Origin: CABZJG01 sp965659715
GTDB lineage: Bacteria > Pseudomonadota > Alphaproteobacteria > Rhodobacterales > Rhodobacteraceae
Reading direction: 5' to 3'
NCBI GenBank assembly: GCA_965659715.1
Contig: CBFHXE010000001.1
Coordinates: forward strand, 1-64,000
DNA length: 64,000 bases
In this document: positions 43,900 to 52,522 of the stretch, in pieces
Layout: each line of letters starts with the position of its first letter
How positions within the stretch are numbered: position 1 is the first letter of the stretch
The notes under the pieces: generated by a model
What the model was told of the DNA's origin: nothing
Databases searched by the model: none
What the model saw: only the letters and a program-made list of their open reading frames with translations
Program-made: the position numbers and the translations under genes

Positions 43900-44607
43900 A
43901 TTATTTTTTAATTCCGAAGCATGTCAAGCTACCGGCAGTTTACAAGCCGTAGAAATGCGAGATATAGAAAGGGAGTTAGACAGTTGAAACGTATAAGGTG
44001 ACTAAAAACCAGTAGTGCAGAAAATGCAAATGGGGCTAATGAAGTCTAAGCGCAGCGAGGGTTTTGCCATGTGGCGCCACGACCACATCAGCATCAAGTA
44101 TTATGCGTGAATACGCCGACCGTATTGAGGCTGCGCAAAGCTCAAACTCGATGCGGAACTCCGAATAGACGTTATCAGCCCCGCAACTTATCCAGAAAAT
44201 GACTGCTTATTTGGGGCGTATCACACCGACAGATCCACGGGAATGTGGGGCTGAAAGGTTAAGGCACATCGATCACTCTGGATTGGTGAACGAAAAGGGG
44301 TTTTGGCGAGATGAGCCCGCGCGAAGACATGCAAGTCTAATATCTGGCGCCCGTAAAAAAGATGTCTGAAAAAAAGGAAAAAGTAAAATTGAATAATATT
44401 ATTATTTCAATGACAAAAGTCGGGAAGTTAATCCGTAAAGCGCATAATATATATTATGTTAAATAAATACCTTTTTTATCTAGCGCTAGAAAATTATAGA
44501 CAAAATTTACTATTCTTTACAGTATGTTGTTTTAAGTGCTTAGCGTTTTTTATTATTATGACAAAAAAACCGGTAGTAATCTACAAACCCACAAAGGTTT
44601 CAAAGTT
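43900..44607 (+). other. Decayed mobile-element DNA, no intact gene seen
   Basis: The first ~470 bases hold short consecutive frames that look like broken coding sequence: 44024-44110 (ending WRHDHISIKYYA), then 44103-44168 (REYADRIEAAQ) and 44199-44369, a 56-codon frame beginning MTAYLGRITPTDPRECGAE. The successive frames suggest frameshifts in one or two old genes of unknown type. From about 44370 the sequence becomes very A/T-rich and probably holds the promoter of the LuxR gene. No tRNA, IS ends or terminal repeats were found. Confidence 0.45.
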
Positions 44608-45372
44608 TTGAATAACGATCTAACATCCTACGTCATTGAAATGACAAATGCACAGTCTATTGAGCAGCTTTGGGGTATGCACATTCAAAAAATGAAATCT
44701 TATGGTTTTGATCGTATAATTTATGGGTTTACACATTTTTCTACACCTAAAGGATTTGGCGATCCTGATGATTTTATCCTTCTAACCAACCTCAACTCTG
44801 AATATGTTGATGTATTTGTTCATGAGGGCCTGTTTTTAGATGCGCCCATGACCAATTGGGCCTTTGAAAATGAAGGCGTAAGTAGTTGGGGTATCGTAGA
44901 GGATCTTGCAAAAACAGGTTCGCTTTCAGCAGGTGAATTACGTGCCATAGAGTTTAACAAAAAGCATGGTGCGACATGTGGTTATACAATTAGCTTTAAA
45001 GCTTTATCAACTCGATCCAGGGGAGCCATTGGGCTTATAGGTCGGAATGGACTAACACAAGATGACGTCGATGATATCTGGGCGCGTCATGGTAAAGAGC
45101 TGGTTTTGATAAATAATGTCGCGCACCTTAAAATACTGTCCCTACCCTACACAACGATGTCGGGCCGCAAATTGACAAAAAGACAGCGTGAAGCTTTGGA
45201 ATGGGTTGCAGATGGAAAAACCGCCCAACAAATCGCTATGCTGATGGGTTTAACTACGGCGACTGTTGAAAAACATTTGCGTCTTGCGCGAGAGAGCTTA
45301 GGGGTTGAAACCACGGCGCAGGCAGTTCTCAAGGCCGCTTTTCAAAATCAAATGTTCATTGTAGACCGATAA
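44608..45372 (+). CDS. LuxR family regulator with autoinducer-binding domain
   Basis: About 254 residues. The N-terminal autoinducer-binding-type domain runs from SYVIEMTNAQSIEQLW to about residue 170 (with YGFDRIIYGFTHF and APMTNWAFENEGVSSWG). The C-terminal GerE HTH runs from LTKRQREALEWVADGKTAQQ through TTATVEKHLRLARESLGV. It resembles the solo LuxR regulators of Roseobacters. TTG 44608 (AAAGG ten bases upstream) fits homologue length; GTG 44536 and ATG 44641 are alternatives. No luxI lies in the window, so the signal, if any, is made elsewhere. Confidence 0.85.
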   Translation: MNNDLTSYVIEMTNAQSIEQLWGMHIQKMKSYGFDRIIYGFTHFSTPKGFGDPDDFILLTNLNSEYVDVFVHEGLFLDAPMTNWAFENEGVSSWGIVEDLAKTGSLSAGELRAIEFNKKHGATCGYTISFKALSTRSRGAIGLIGRNGLTQDDVDDIWARHGKELVLINNVAHLKILSLPYTTMSGRKLTKRQREALEWVADGKTAQQIAMLMGLTTATVEKHLRLARESLGVETTAQAVLKAAFQNQMFIVDR

Positions 45373-45811
45373 ACCACTCTTAATGAGTAATATTTAAGGG
45401 TAATATACCTCTTATTAAGATTAGGATAGTTCTTCAACATACTGAAATAAAGCACTATGAGAGATGTTTCATACAAGTTTAGCCCTATTTTATGAACAAT
45501 ATTGAAAGAGATTTTCGAAAGTAGGGAAATCCATACTTTCAAATAATTTAGCTAAGGGTCATTATCGGTGTTGTCTGTGAGTAGTGGCTTTTGCCATATG
45601 GACTTAAGAAATGCTCTTTACGGCGATTTACTGTAATCTGAGTGTTTCCCCGAAAGGGACTGCCAGCTTGTCGGTTTATATTCGATCGATAAGCTGGCGC
45701 AAAACACAAGGCGTTATTTTTTATAAAAAAACGACGCAGAAAATTCCTACGTCGTTTATTTTAGTTAGTGAAGTAGATTTTGGCTCAAAATTGACTGCAG
45801 TCAAAAGCGAA
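45373..45811. other. Intergenic region between luxR and tsf
   Basis: Convergent gene ends flank this stretch. It holds the tsf terminator (45725-45757) and, on its left, a 12-bp stem with one G-U pair (45662-45673 with 45687-45698) whose purpose is unknown. A plus-strand frame from 45611 runs through the terminator into antisense tsf and is not credible as a gene. The rest is A/T-rich without recognised features. Confidence 0.5.
45725..45757 (-). terminator. Rho-independent terminator of rpsB-tsf
   Basis: On the minus strand an 8-bp stem AAACGACG / CGTCGTTT closes a 13-base loop, and the 3' arm runs into a T-run (complement of the A-run at 45725-45731). It lies about 55 bases after the tsf stop. 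Confidence 0.8.
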
Positions 45812-46687
45812 TTAGCTTTGTGCAACCTTGGCCACTTCGGAGGCAAAGTCTTCTTCTTTTTTCTCTATGCCCTCGCCAACTTCGAGACGTACAAAACCGC
45901 AAATTTCCACTCCTGCTTCTTTTGCCGCCTGAGCAACAGTTAAGTCAGGATTGATAACAAAGGCTTGACCAAGAAGAGTGACCTCTCCTAGGAACTTTTT
46001 AACCCGGCCAATGATCATTTTTTCGATTACGGCTTCTGGTTTTCCAGATTCGCGAGCCTGCTCGGTAAGAATGTTTTTCTCGCGCTCGAGAACATTAGGA
46101 TCCAAGTCAGCCTCGGTAAGCGACTGAGGGTTTGCTGCTGCTATATGCATCGCAACTTGTTTTCCAAACTCAGGGCTTGATCCTTTCAATGCGACCAACA
46201 CGCCAATTTTACCCATGTCTGCAGCCGCAGCATTGTGGACATAGGAATGCACTTCATCGCCTTGAACTTTAGTCATTCTGCGTAAAGACATATTTTCGCC
46301 AATTGTGGCTATTTTGGCCGTTAACGTATCTGCAACAGATTTGCCGTTGATTTCAGCGGCACTCAGGGCATCAACAGTTTCCACACCAAGCGCTGCATTT
46401 GCAAACGAAGATACCATATCCTGGAAGTCTGAGTTTTTAGCCACGAAGTCTGTTTCTGAATTCACTTCAATGGCAACGCCTTCGCCACCAGAGACAGCAA
46501 CGGCAACTAAACCTTCTGCTGCTACACGTCCTGATTTTTTAGCAGCTTTCGCAAGGCCTTTTGTGCGAAGCCAGTCAATAGCTGCTTCAAAATCACCATC
46601 TGTCTCTATAAGTGCTTTTTTTGCGTCCATCATGCCTGCGCCGGTTGTTTCGCGCAGTTCTTTAACCATAGATGCTGTGATCGCCAT
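45812..46687 (-). CDS. tsf: Elongation factor Ts
   Basis: A 291-residue EF-Ts, the nucleotide exchange factor for EF-Tu. The N-terminal UBA-like part reads VKELRETTGAGMMDAKKAL and is followed by the core with EVNSETDFVAKN near 73 and the VHNAAAADMGKIGVLVAL segment near 150. GAGGAG precedes the ATG. It follows rpsB after 80 bases in the conserved rpsB-tsf order. A GC-rich hairpin (46720-46741) lies in the spacer without a T-run. Confidence 0.96.
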   Translation of the reverse strand: MAITASMVKELRETTGAGMMDAKKALIETDGDFEAAIDWLRTKGLAKAAKKSGRVAAEGLVAVAVSGGEGVAIEVNSETDFVAKNSDFQDMVSSFANAALGVETVDALSAAEINGKSVADTLTAKIATIGENMSLRRMTKVQGDEVHSYVHNAAAADMGKIGVLVALKGSSPEFGKQVAMHIAAANPQSLTEADLDPNVLEREKNILTEQARESGKPEAVIEKMIIGRVKKFLGEVTLLGQAFVINPDLTVAQAAKEAGVEICGFVRLEVGEGIEKKEEDFASEVAKVAQS

Positions 46688-46767
46688 GTTCGGCTCTCCT
46701 CGTTTCTTTAATCCAACACGAGCGCGGGTATCCCCGCGCTCAAATTTCTAAAGCCAAAAGGCTGATA

Positions 46768-47580
46768 TTAAGCCTCTGCAGGCGCCTGCTCTGCTTCGGA
46801 TGCTGTCTCGGCAACAGGTTCTTCTGCTTCAGTTACTGCTTCCTCTGCTGGGGCTTCTTCAAGCTCACCTAGATCAACACCTGCAGCGCCAAGCTGTGCA
46901 GACATTCCATCCAAAGCAGCCCGGCTTGCCAAATCGCAGTAAAGTGCAATCGCACGAGCGGCGTCATCATTGCCTGGAATGATGTAATCAATACCGCCAG
47001 GAGGGCAATTGGTATCAACCACTGCAATCACTGGAATGCCGAGCTTGTTGGCTTCTGCAATGGCAAGCGCTTCTTTTTTGACGTCGATAACAAACAAGAG
47101 ATCAGGCACGCCGCCCATTTCGCGAATTCCGCCCAATGAGGCTTGTAATTTGGCCTGCTCACGCTCCATTCCCAACCGTTCTTTCTTGGTCAGACCATCG
47201 GCACCCGTTGTCATTTGTTCTTCAATAACGGTAAGGCGGTTAATGGATTGAGAAACTGTTTGCCAGTTTGTCAGTGTGCCGCCCAACCATCTGTGGTTCA
47301 TGTAATATTGAGCACATTTTTCAGCCGCTTCTGCAACAGGTCCAGCCGCCTGACGTTTTGTGCCCACAAATAAAATCCGGCCGCCTTTTGCAACTGTTTC
47401 ACGCACAACATTCAATGCGGCGTCAAGCATTGGAACTGTTTGCGTGAGGTCCATAATATGGATGCCGTTCCGTGACCCATAGATGAACTCAGCCATCTTT
47501 GGGTTCCATCTTTGGGTTTGGTGGCCAAAGTGAACGCCAGCTTCTAGCAACTGGCGCATGGTAAACTCTGGAAGAGCCAT
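46768..47580 (-). CDS. rpsB: 30S ribosomal protein S2
   Basis: A 270-residue S2 beginning ALPEFTMRQLLEAGVHFGHQ, with GRNGIHIMDLTQTVP near 40, LFVGTKRQA near 67 and a C-terminal Ala/Glu-rich tail typical of alphaproteobacteria. ATG 47580 has GGAAA upstream. The frame continues open to 47850, but the extra 90 residues have no match and cross the promoter region. Confidence 0.96.
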   Translation of the reverse strand: MALPEFTMRQLLEAGVHFGHQTQRWNPKMAEFIYGSRNGIHIMDLTQTVPMLDAALNVVRETVAKGGRILFVGTKRQAAGPVAEAAEKCAQYYMNHRWLGGTLTNWQTVSQSINRLTVIEEQMTTGADGLTKKERLGMEREQAKLQASLGGIREMGGVPDLLFVIDVKKEALAIAEANKLGIPVIAVVDTNCPPGGIDYIIPGNDDAARAIALYCDLASRAALDGMSAQLGAAGVDLGELEEAPAEEAVTEAEEPVAETASEAEQAPAEA

Positions 47581-47759
47581 GTCTTTTTCCTTTCCGGTTT
47601 TCGCCTTGACGGGGGAGTATGAGCTATTGCTCCAACCGGAGGACGCTTGGGGATTTCTGTCCCAAATGCCCGAACCCCGTCTGCGGATTTCGATAGGTGC
47701 GTATACTGCCACTAACTTTGTGACGCAAGCGAAAAATACCGATCCAGTGGTTCGTTCAT

Positions 47760-48905
47760 TTAGGCCAAAAACGTGCGTTCTAAGAACCACCAACCGCCGA
47801 TTAACGCTATGAAAATCGAAGCGGGAATTGAAACCCGCGTGCGGAACCATTGTTTTTTCCCAAACCAGTATCCGAGTAGAATAAACGCTATGAAAATCAC
47901 ACTGAGTTGCCCCAATTCAACACCTATATTGAAGCCAATTAAAGCGGGAATAAATTGAGTTTGAGGTAGGCCAAAGGCAGATAGAACACTGGCAAATCCC
48001 AACCCGTGTAATAAACCAAAGGCAAATATCACCACAGGCCGCCACTTTGACAGGCGTTGTGAAAATAGATTTTCAACAGCAACAAAAACTATTGATGCTG
48101 CGATCAGGGGCTCTACCAAGGTTGCTGGAACGCTTACAAGTCCAAGCGCCGCGGCTGTTAATGTTACTGTATGTGCAAGCGTAAAAGAAGTGATTTGCCA
48201 GAGCAAAACAGATAATTTCAAGCTCAGGAAATAAAGCCCCAAGACAAAAAGCACATGATCCAAACCCTTTGGTAAGATATGATCAAAGCCAACTGGAATA
48301 TACTGGGCAAAAATGAGCCACCCGGATTTTGGCGGTTGTGAATTATCGCTTATGGGTAGGCTTGTTTGACCAGATTGCAGATATTCTGTTACACCATTTT
48401 CGATACCCTGCTGACGTAGAATAATTGCGCCAAGTGTTTTGTCCCAAGAAAAAACAATTGGATTTAAATCAGGTCTTGATGCCGTGAAAGAGGCGTAGCT
48501 AAATCGCGGAAGCTCGATATCGCCGATAGGCTCTGTGCGCATCTCTTTTAAGGTTAGCTCAAAATCTGAATTGGCGTCAGCATCACGAAGATGTATTTTT
48601 TTTGCCAATTCTGGCCAATATTGGCGAAAAATTATCTCAAGTTGCTCTGGTTCCAGCAAGCGCAGCCGATCATATTCCTGTTCATTTTTAGCGCCACTTG
48701 TATCGGAGACCGTTTGCAGGTCGATGTCCGCAAGCAAGGCCTCTGCTGTAAGCCTCATTTCGACATTGATAGACTTGCGATCCAACGTTATATCGGCAAT
48801 GCTAGGCAAAACCTCATGGGATTGAGCTGTAAAAGCCGGTACCAGCCCAAAACACAAGGTTAAAATAGTAATGTTAAATATCTGTTTTAGATACGCCATT
48901 CGCAT
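47760..48905 (-). CDS. HupE/UreJ family membrane protein, possible Ni/Co permease
   Basis: A 381-residue protein with a signal peptide (ITILTLCFGLVPAFTA), a periplasmic N-terminal domain to about residue 200 and a C-terminal block of about six membrane helices. The block holds the HupE-like motifs GFDHILPKGLDHVLFVLGLY, FTLAHTVTLTAAALGL and FGLLHGLGFASVL with paired histidines. Family members are linked to nickel or cobalt uptake. AAAGGA stands 11 bases before ATG 48905. Its start overlaps, head-to-head, that of the DUF4198 gene by 35 bases. Confidence 0.8.
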   Translation of the reverse strand: MRMAYLKQIFNITILTLCFGLVPAFTAQSHEVLPSIADITLDRKSINVEMRLTAEALLADIDLQTVSDTSGAKNEQEYDRLRLLEPEQLEIIFRQYWPELAKKIHLRDADANSDFELTLKEMRTEPIGDIELPRFSYASFTASRPDLNPIVFSWDKTLGAIILRQQGIENGVTEYLQSGQTSLPISDNSQPPKSGWLIFAQYIPVGFDHILPKGLDHVLFVLGLYFLSLKLSVLLWQITSFTLAHTVTLTAAALGLVSVPATLVEPLIAASIVFVAVENLFSQRLSKWRPVVIFAFGLLHGLGFASVLSAFGLPQTQFIPALIGFNIGVELGQLSVIFIAFILLGYWFGKKQWFRTRVSIPASIFIALIGGWWFLERTFLA

Positions 48906-49707
48906 TTTCGTATTCGTCCTTTACACGCTGTTTATTCCAAACTTTTCTTTTGCCCATGAATTGTGGTTGGATACTAAGAATTTTCAACCTCAAATTGGCG
49001 ATACGGTTGCGATCGAACTTCGAAATGGACAAAATTTCAAGGGCATAAATCTTTCTTATTTCAAAAATAGAATAGAGAACTTTTTCTGGGAGCAGAATAG
49101 TGAGTCGAAGGACGTAAATTCGCGCTCTGGGGACGTACCAGCAATGAAGACCCCTGCCCTAGAAAATGGTTTGATGGTAGTGGTTTATCAATCCAGCAGC
49201 AGTACACTTAACTATGAGGACTGGAAAAAATTTGATGATTTTATTCAGCATAAAAATCTAGGCCTGATTGAGCAAGCCCATGAAAGTCGTGGTTTACCAA
49301 AGACAAATTTTCAAGAAAGTTACAAACGTTTTAGCAAAGCCCTAATTGGAATAGGAAAAGGCCAAGGCCGCGATCGTTCATTTGATCTTGAAACTGAGTT
49401 CATTGTGCTAAACAACCCATATACAGAGGATATTTCAGACGGAATTGAGGTGCTTCTTTTGTATCAAAACAAGCCGAGAGCAAACGCACAAGTTGAGGTA
49501 TTTCAGCGTTCTTCATCTGGAGAAGTTTCAGTATTTTATATCAAAACCAACGTGCAAGGCAAAGCGATTATAGATGTTTTGCCTGGTCACGATTATCTAC
49601 TAGACTCGGTCATCTTGCGCGTTCCCAAAGTTGATTCCGCGCAAAATTCCGACGCTGTTTGGGAAAGCCTTTGGGCCGCCACAACCTTTTCGGTTCCCAA
49701 AAAATGA
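48871..49707 (+). CDS. DUF4198-type secreted protein
   Basis: A 278-residue protein with a signal peptide (IFVFVLYTLFIPNFSFA) and a mature N-terminus expected to begin HELWLDTKNFQPQIGD, the typical start of DUF4198 proteins. These often accompany nickel/cobalt uptake systems, and a free N-terminal His could bind metal. The divergent HupE-type neighbour supports this. ATG 48871 is the only usable start before the signal peptide. The 3' end overlaps psuK by ATGA, an unusual operon partner. Confidence 0.75.
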   Translation: MLNICFRYAIRIFVFVLYTLFIPNFSFAHELWLDTKNFQPQIGDTVAIELRNGQNFKGINLSYFKNRIENFFWEQNSESKDVNSRSGDVPAMKTPALENGLMVVVYQSSSSTLNYEDWKKFDDFIQHKNLGLIEQAHESRGLPKTNFQESYKRFSKALIGIGKGQGRDRSFDLETEFIVLNNPYTEDISDGIEVLLLYQNKPRANAQVEVFQRSSSGEVSVFYIKTNVQGKAIIDVLPGHDYLLDSVILRVPKVDSAQNSDAVWESLWAATTFSVPKK

Positions 49708-50603
49708 GCGCGAACTCAAAAAAAATTATCTGTATAGGCAGTGTCCTTTGGGATATAATAGGCTCTACAAGTGGGATGCTTTCCCGAGCATGTGACGTTT
49801 CTGGGCAAATTACAATGTTGCCGGGTGGTGTTGCCTTTAATATTGCACAAAAGCTTAGTTTGCTTGGCTATAAGTCTACGATATTAACAGCGATAGGTGC
49901 CGATCAAGAGGGGCAAGCTCTTATTGAAAAGTGCAATCAAATTGGTCTTAATACAGGGTATATTTTTCGCCCTGAAAATTGGCCAACAGATCGCTATATG
50001 GCGATAGAAGATGTCGGCGGTGTAGTCGCAGCAATTGCCGATGCTCATAGCCTTGAAGCAGCTGGGGAACTTATTTTACAGCCTTTGAAAGACGGCCGGC
50101 TCGGTTCGCTCGTCAATCCGTATGATGGAATGATCGTCCTTGATGGCAATTTGTCAGATCATGTTTTGGAAGATATTTCCATTAGTCCATATTTTGCAGC
50201 CTGTGATTTACGTTTGTGTCCTGCTTCTCCGGGAAAAGGCAAACGGCTCAAGCCCTTTTTGGGACTTAAAAATGCAACTTTTTATTGCAATCTACAGGAA
50301 GCAGAGATTTTGTGTGAAGCAGAATTTAAGAATGCTGAGGTTGCGGTTGCCGGACTTTTGAGTATGGGTGCACAGCGGGCAATCGTAACCCATGGTGGAT
50401 TGAGTGTCTGTGACGGAAAGGCCCCGAACAAACCAGTCCTTTATGAGCCACCGAAAATAGAAGTTAAAAGAGTAACCGGAGCAGGCGATACCTTCATGGC
50501 TGTACATATTGCAGCAGAAATGGAAAACCTTTCAGCTGAAAAGGCATTACAGCAGGCTGTTGAAGCCGCGGCGGCATTCGTGAATGGCAAGGATAGTGCA
50601 TGA
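49704..50603 (+). CDS. psuK: PfkB family kinase, probable pseudouridine kinase
   Basis: A 299-residue ribokinase-like protein with ICIGSVLWDIIG at the N-terminus, LPGGVAFNIAQKLSLLGYKS near 37 and the catalytic VTGAGDTFMAVH near 258. Next to psuG the expected reaction is phosphorylation of pseudouridine at the 5' position. ATG 49704 overlaps the DUF4198 stop and the 3' end overlaps psuG, both as ATGA. The frame from 49659 lies inside DUF4198. Confidence 0.85.
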   Translation: MSANSKKIICIGSVLWDIIGSTSGMLSRACDVSGQITMLPGGVAFNIAQKLSLLGYKSTILTAIGADQEGQALIEKCNQIGLNTGYIFRPENWPTDRYMAIEDVGGVVAAIADAHSLEAAGELILQPLKDGRLGSLVNPYDGMIVLDGNLSDHVLEDISISPYFAACDLRLCPASPGKGKRLKPFLGLKNATFYCNLQEAEILCEAEFKNAEVAVAGLLSMGAQRAIVTHGGLSVCDGKAPNKPVLYEPPKIEVKRVTGAGDTFMAVHIAAEMENLSAEKALQQAVEAAAAFVNGKDSA

Positions 50604-51505
50604 TTGAAATTGATGTAAGCCCAGAGGTGCAAGATGCCTTGGACAACTCACAACCGGTTGTGGCTTTGGAAAGCACAATTATCACACATGGAATGCCATG
50701 GCCTGAAAATAAAAAGGTTACGTTAAGAGTAGAAAAATCAGTTCGTGATAACGGTGCCGTTCCTGCAACAATTGCAGTTCTAAACGGGGTGTTGAAAGTT
50801 GGTCTTTCTCACCAAGAGATTTCCGAGTTGGCTGCATCTCAGTCACCGCGCAAGTTGTCTAGTGCCGACTTAGCGATTTGCCTCGCTCAAAAAGCAACTG
50901 GAGCAACCACAGTAGCAGCCACTATGATCGCAGCTGCAAAGGCTGGTATTTCTGTTTTCGCCACTGGCGGTATTGGCGGAGTGCATCGCGGCGCTGAACT
51001 TTCATTCGATATTTCGGCTGATTTGCAAGAATTGGCGCAAACGCCGGTTACTGTTGTGTCGTCCGGATGCAAGGCAATTTTGGACATTCCTAAAACTCTC
51101 GAAGTTCTCGAAACACTTGGGGTTCCAGTCATTGCATTTAAACAAGATGAGTTTCCTGCGTTTTGGTCGGCAAAATCAGAATATGCGGCGCCGGTTAGAA
51201 TGGATGACGTCAAAGAGATTGCCGAGGCGCATCAAATGCGAGCCGAGCTAGGTATTTCGGGAGGTCAATTGATCGCTAACCCAATACCTGCAGAAAATGA
51301 AATCCCTCTTTGTGATATTCAACCGATCATAGATGAAGCAATCGAGGCTTCTTTCGAAAAAAAAATTATAGCCAAAGAAGTCACACCCTTTTTGCTTTCT
51401 CGGATTTTTGAGTTAACAGAGGGTAAATCGTTAACGGCAAATATTACACTGGTTTTAAATAATGCGCGGTTAGCTGCTAAAATTGCTAAAAATTTTATCA
51501 ATTAA
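50600..51505 (+). CDS. psuG: Pseudouridine-5'-phosphate glycosidase
   Basis: A 301-residue PsuG with VALESTIITHGMPWPEN near residue 22, the catalytic lysine region SPRKLSSADLA near 84, FATGGIGGVHRGAE near 117 and VVSSGCKAILDIPKTLE near 151. It splits pseudouridine 5'-phosphate into uracil and ribose 5-phosphate. With psuK it forms the RNA-nucleoside salvage pair. The gene looks complete. Confidence 0.95.
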   Translation: MIEIDVSPEVQDALDNSQPVVALESTIITHGMPWPENKKVTLRVEKSVRDNGAVPATIAVLNGVLKVGLSHQEISELAASQSPRKLSSADLAICLAQKATGATTVAATMIAAAKAGISVFATGGIGGVHRGAELSFDISADLQELAQTPVTVVSSGCKAILDIPKTLEVLETLGVPVIAFKQDEFPAFWSAKSEYAAPVRMDDVKEIAEAHQMRAELGISGGQLIANPIPAENEIPLCDIQPIIDEAIEASFEKKIIAKEVTPFLLSRIFELTEGKSLTANITLVLNNARLAAKIAKNFIN

Positions 51506-51588
51506 CAACAATGATTTTGTTTCTGGCTGCGCAGTCATTGTGTATTCAACTTAATAAGAATAGAGATGTTGGCTAAGAGAAGGGTATC

Positions 51589-52296
51589 ATGAACAAACCG
51601 TTTCAAGCCACGCCACCTCCTGCGCCTCGAAAGCCTTTGTTCTCGGGGCTTCGCAACAGTTTTCTAACGGGCATCGTTGTTATTGCCCCTGTTGGTCTTA
51701 CCGTATGGCTTATTTGGACAGTAATAGGTTGGGTAGATGGTTTTGTATTACCTTTTGTTCCCAACTCTTATCAGCCTGAAAATCTAATCAAGCAAATATT
51801 TGGCGAAGAAAGCCAGATGAACATCCGCGGTCTTGGTGTAATATTTTTCTTGGTTTTCACGACCTTTGTGGGGTGGGTTGCCAAAGGTGTTATTGGGCGC
51901 TTTTTTATTAGAAATGCAGAAACCTTGGTCCATCGCATGCCCGTGGTGCGTTCAATTTACTCTGGTGTTAAGCAGATTGCTGAAACAGTTTTTGCTCAAT
52001 CTGACCGCTCTTTTGAAAAGGCTTGCCTCATTGAATACCCTAGAAAAGGCATATGGGCCGTTGGTTTCATTTCCACGGTTGCCAAAGGTGAAGTTCAATC
52101 AAAAGCAGCGAAAGATAGCCAGTTATTGTCTGTTTTTGTGCCGACAACGCCTAACCCTACTTCTGGATTCTTGCTGTTCTTTCCCAAAGAAGATGTCATT
52201 CAGTTGGATATGAGTATCGAAGATGCGGCTAAGCTTGTGATATCAGCAGGGCTTGTCTATCCAGATTCCAAATTGGTTCCAGCGAAAAAGAAGTAA
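51589..52296 (+). CDS. DUF502 family membrane protein
   Basis: A 235-residue protein with two hydrophobic segments (residues about 23-45, SFLTGIVVIAPVGLTVWLIW, and 80-100) and the DUF502 motifs MPVVRSIYSGVKQI near 123 and FVPTTPNPTSGFLLFFPKED near 182. The function is unknown. AGAAGGG precedes ATG 51589. It is a single gene with an 80-base spacer after psuG. Confidence 0.88.
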   Translation: MNKPFQATPPPAPRKPLFSGLRNSFLTGIVVIAPVGLTVWLIWTVIGWVDGFVLPFVPNSYQPENLIKQIFGEESQMNIRGLGVIFFLVFTTFVGWVAKGVIGRFFIRNAETLVHRMPVVRSIYSGVKQIAETVFAQSDRSFEKACLIEYPRKGIWAVGFISTVAKGEVQSKAAKDSQLLSVFVPTTPNPTSGFLLFFPKEDVIQLDMSIEDAAKLVISAGLVYPDSKLVPAKKK

Positions 52297-52411
52297 CTTT
52301 TTTACTGTTGGCTCAAAATCACTTCGCTCCTCCGATATGGCTTAGTCAAGTGCCGCTCAAAACTCTGGTGCATTTAACAGAGTCAATGCCCGTTCATAAG
52401 CTAAGGGGCGC

Positions 52412-52487
52412 AAAAAAAACGCCTGCATAAAGCAGGCGCTAAGTCATTGAGGCAGGTTTCATACAGGCAAGAAACCTATCGAGCAGT
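52412..52487 (-). ncRNA. Candidate small RNA (about 76 nt)
   Basis: No protein frame lies here, yet a strong intrinsic terminator points along the minus strand: a 7-bp stem CGCCTGC / GCAGGCG (52420-52438) followed by eight T. Upstream is a second hairpin, GGTTTC / GAAACC (52455-52476), and a promoter-like pair begins at 52494. The predicted transcript has a short 5' lead, hairpin, single-stranded linker and terminator, the usual form of a trans-acting sRNA. The nearest upstream minus-strand gene ends about 650 bases away. The identity is unknown. Confidence 0.55.
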
Positions 52488-52493
52488 GGGGTA

Positions 52494-52522
52494 TCTATAC
52501 TGCTTTAATCATCACTCTCCAA
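52494..52522 (-). promoter_or_regulatory. Predicted sigma70-type promoter of the candidate sRNA
   Basis: On the minus strand TTGGAG (52522-52517) and TATAGA (52499-52494) are separated by 17 bases, the best spacing for a housekeeping promoter. The expected start is near 52487. Confidence 0.45.

Noticed and set aside
45611..45943. 110-codon plus-strand frame from the luxR-tsf spacer into tsf
   Set aside because: It crosses the tsf terminator and the antisense strand of tsf; no ribosome site or family match.
46720..46741. GC-rich hairpin between rpsB and tsf as a terminator
   Set aside because: The stem is strong but no T-run follows, and the two genes belong to one conserved operon; it may affect RNA stability only.
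47581..47850. 90-residue N-terminal extension of S2
   Set aside because: Ribosomal protein S2 starts at ALPEFTMRQLLEAG; the extension has no family support and covers the promoter region.
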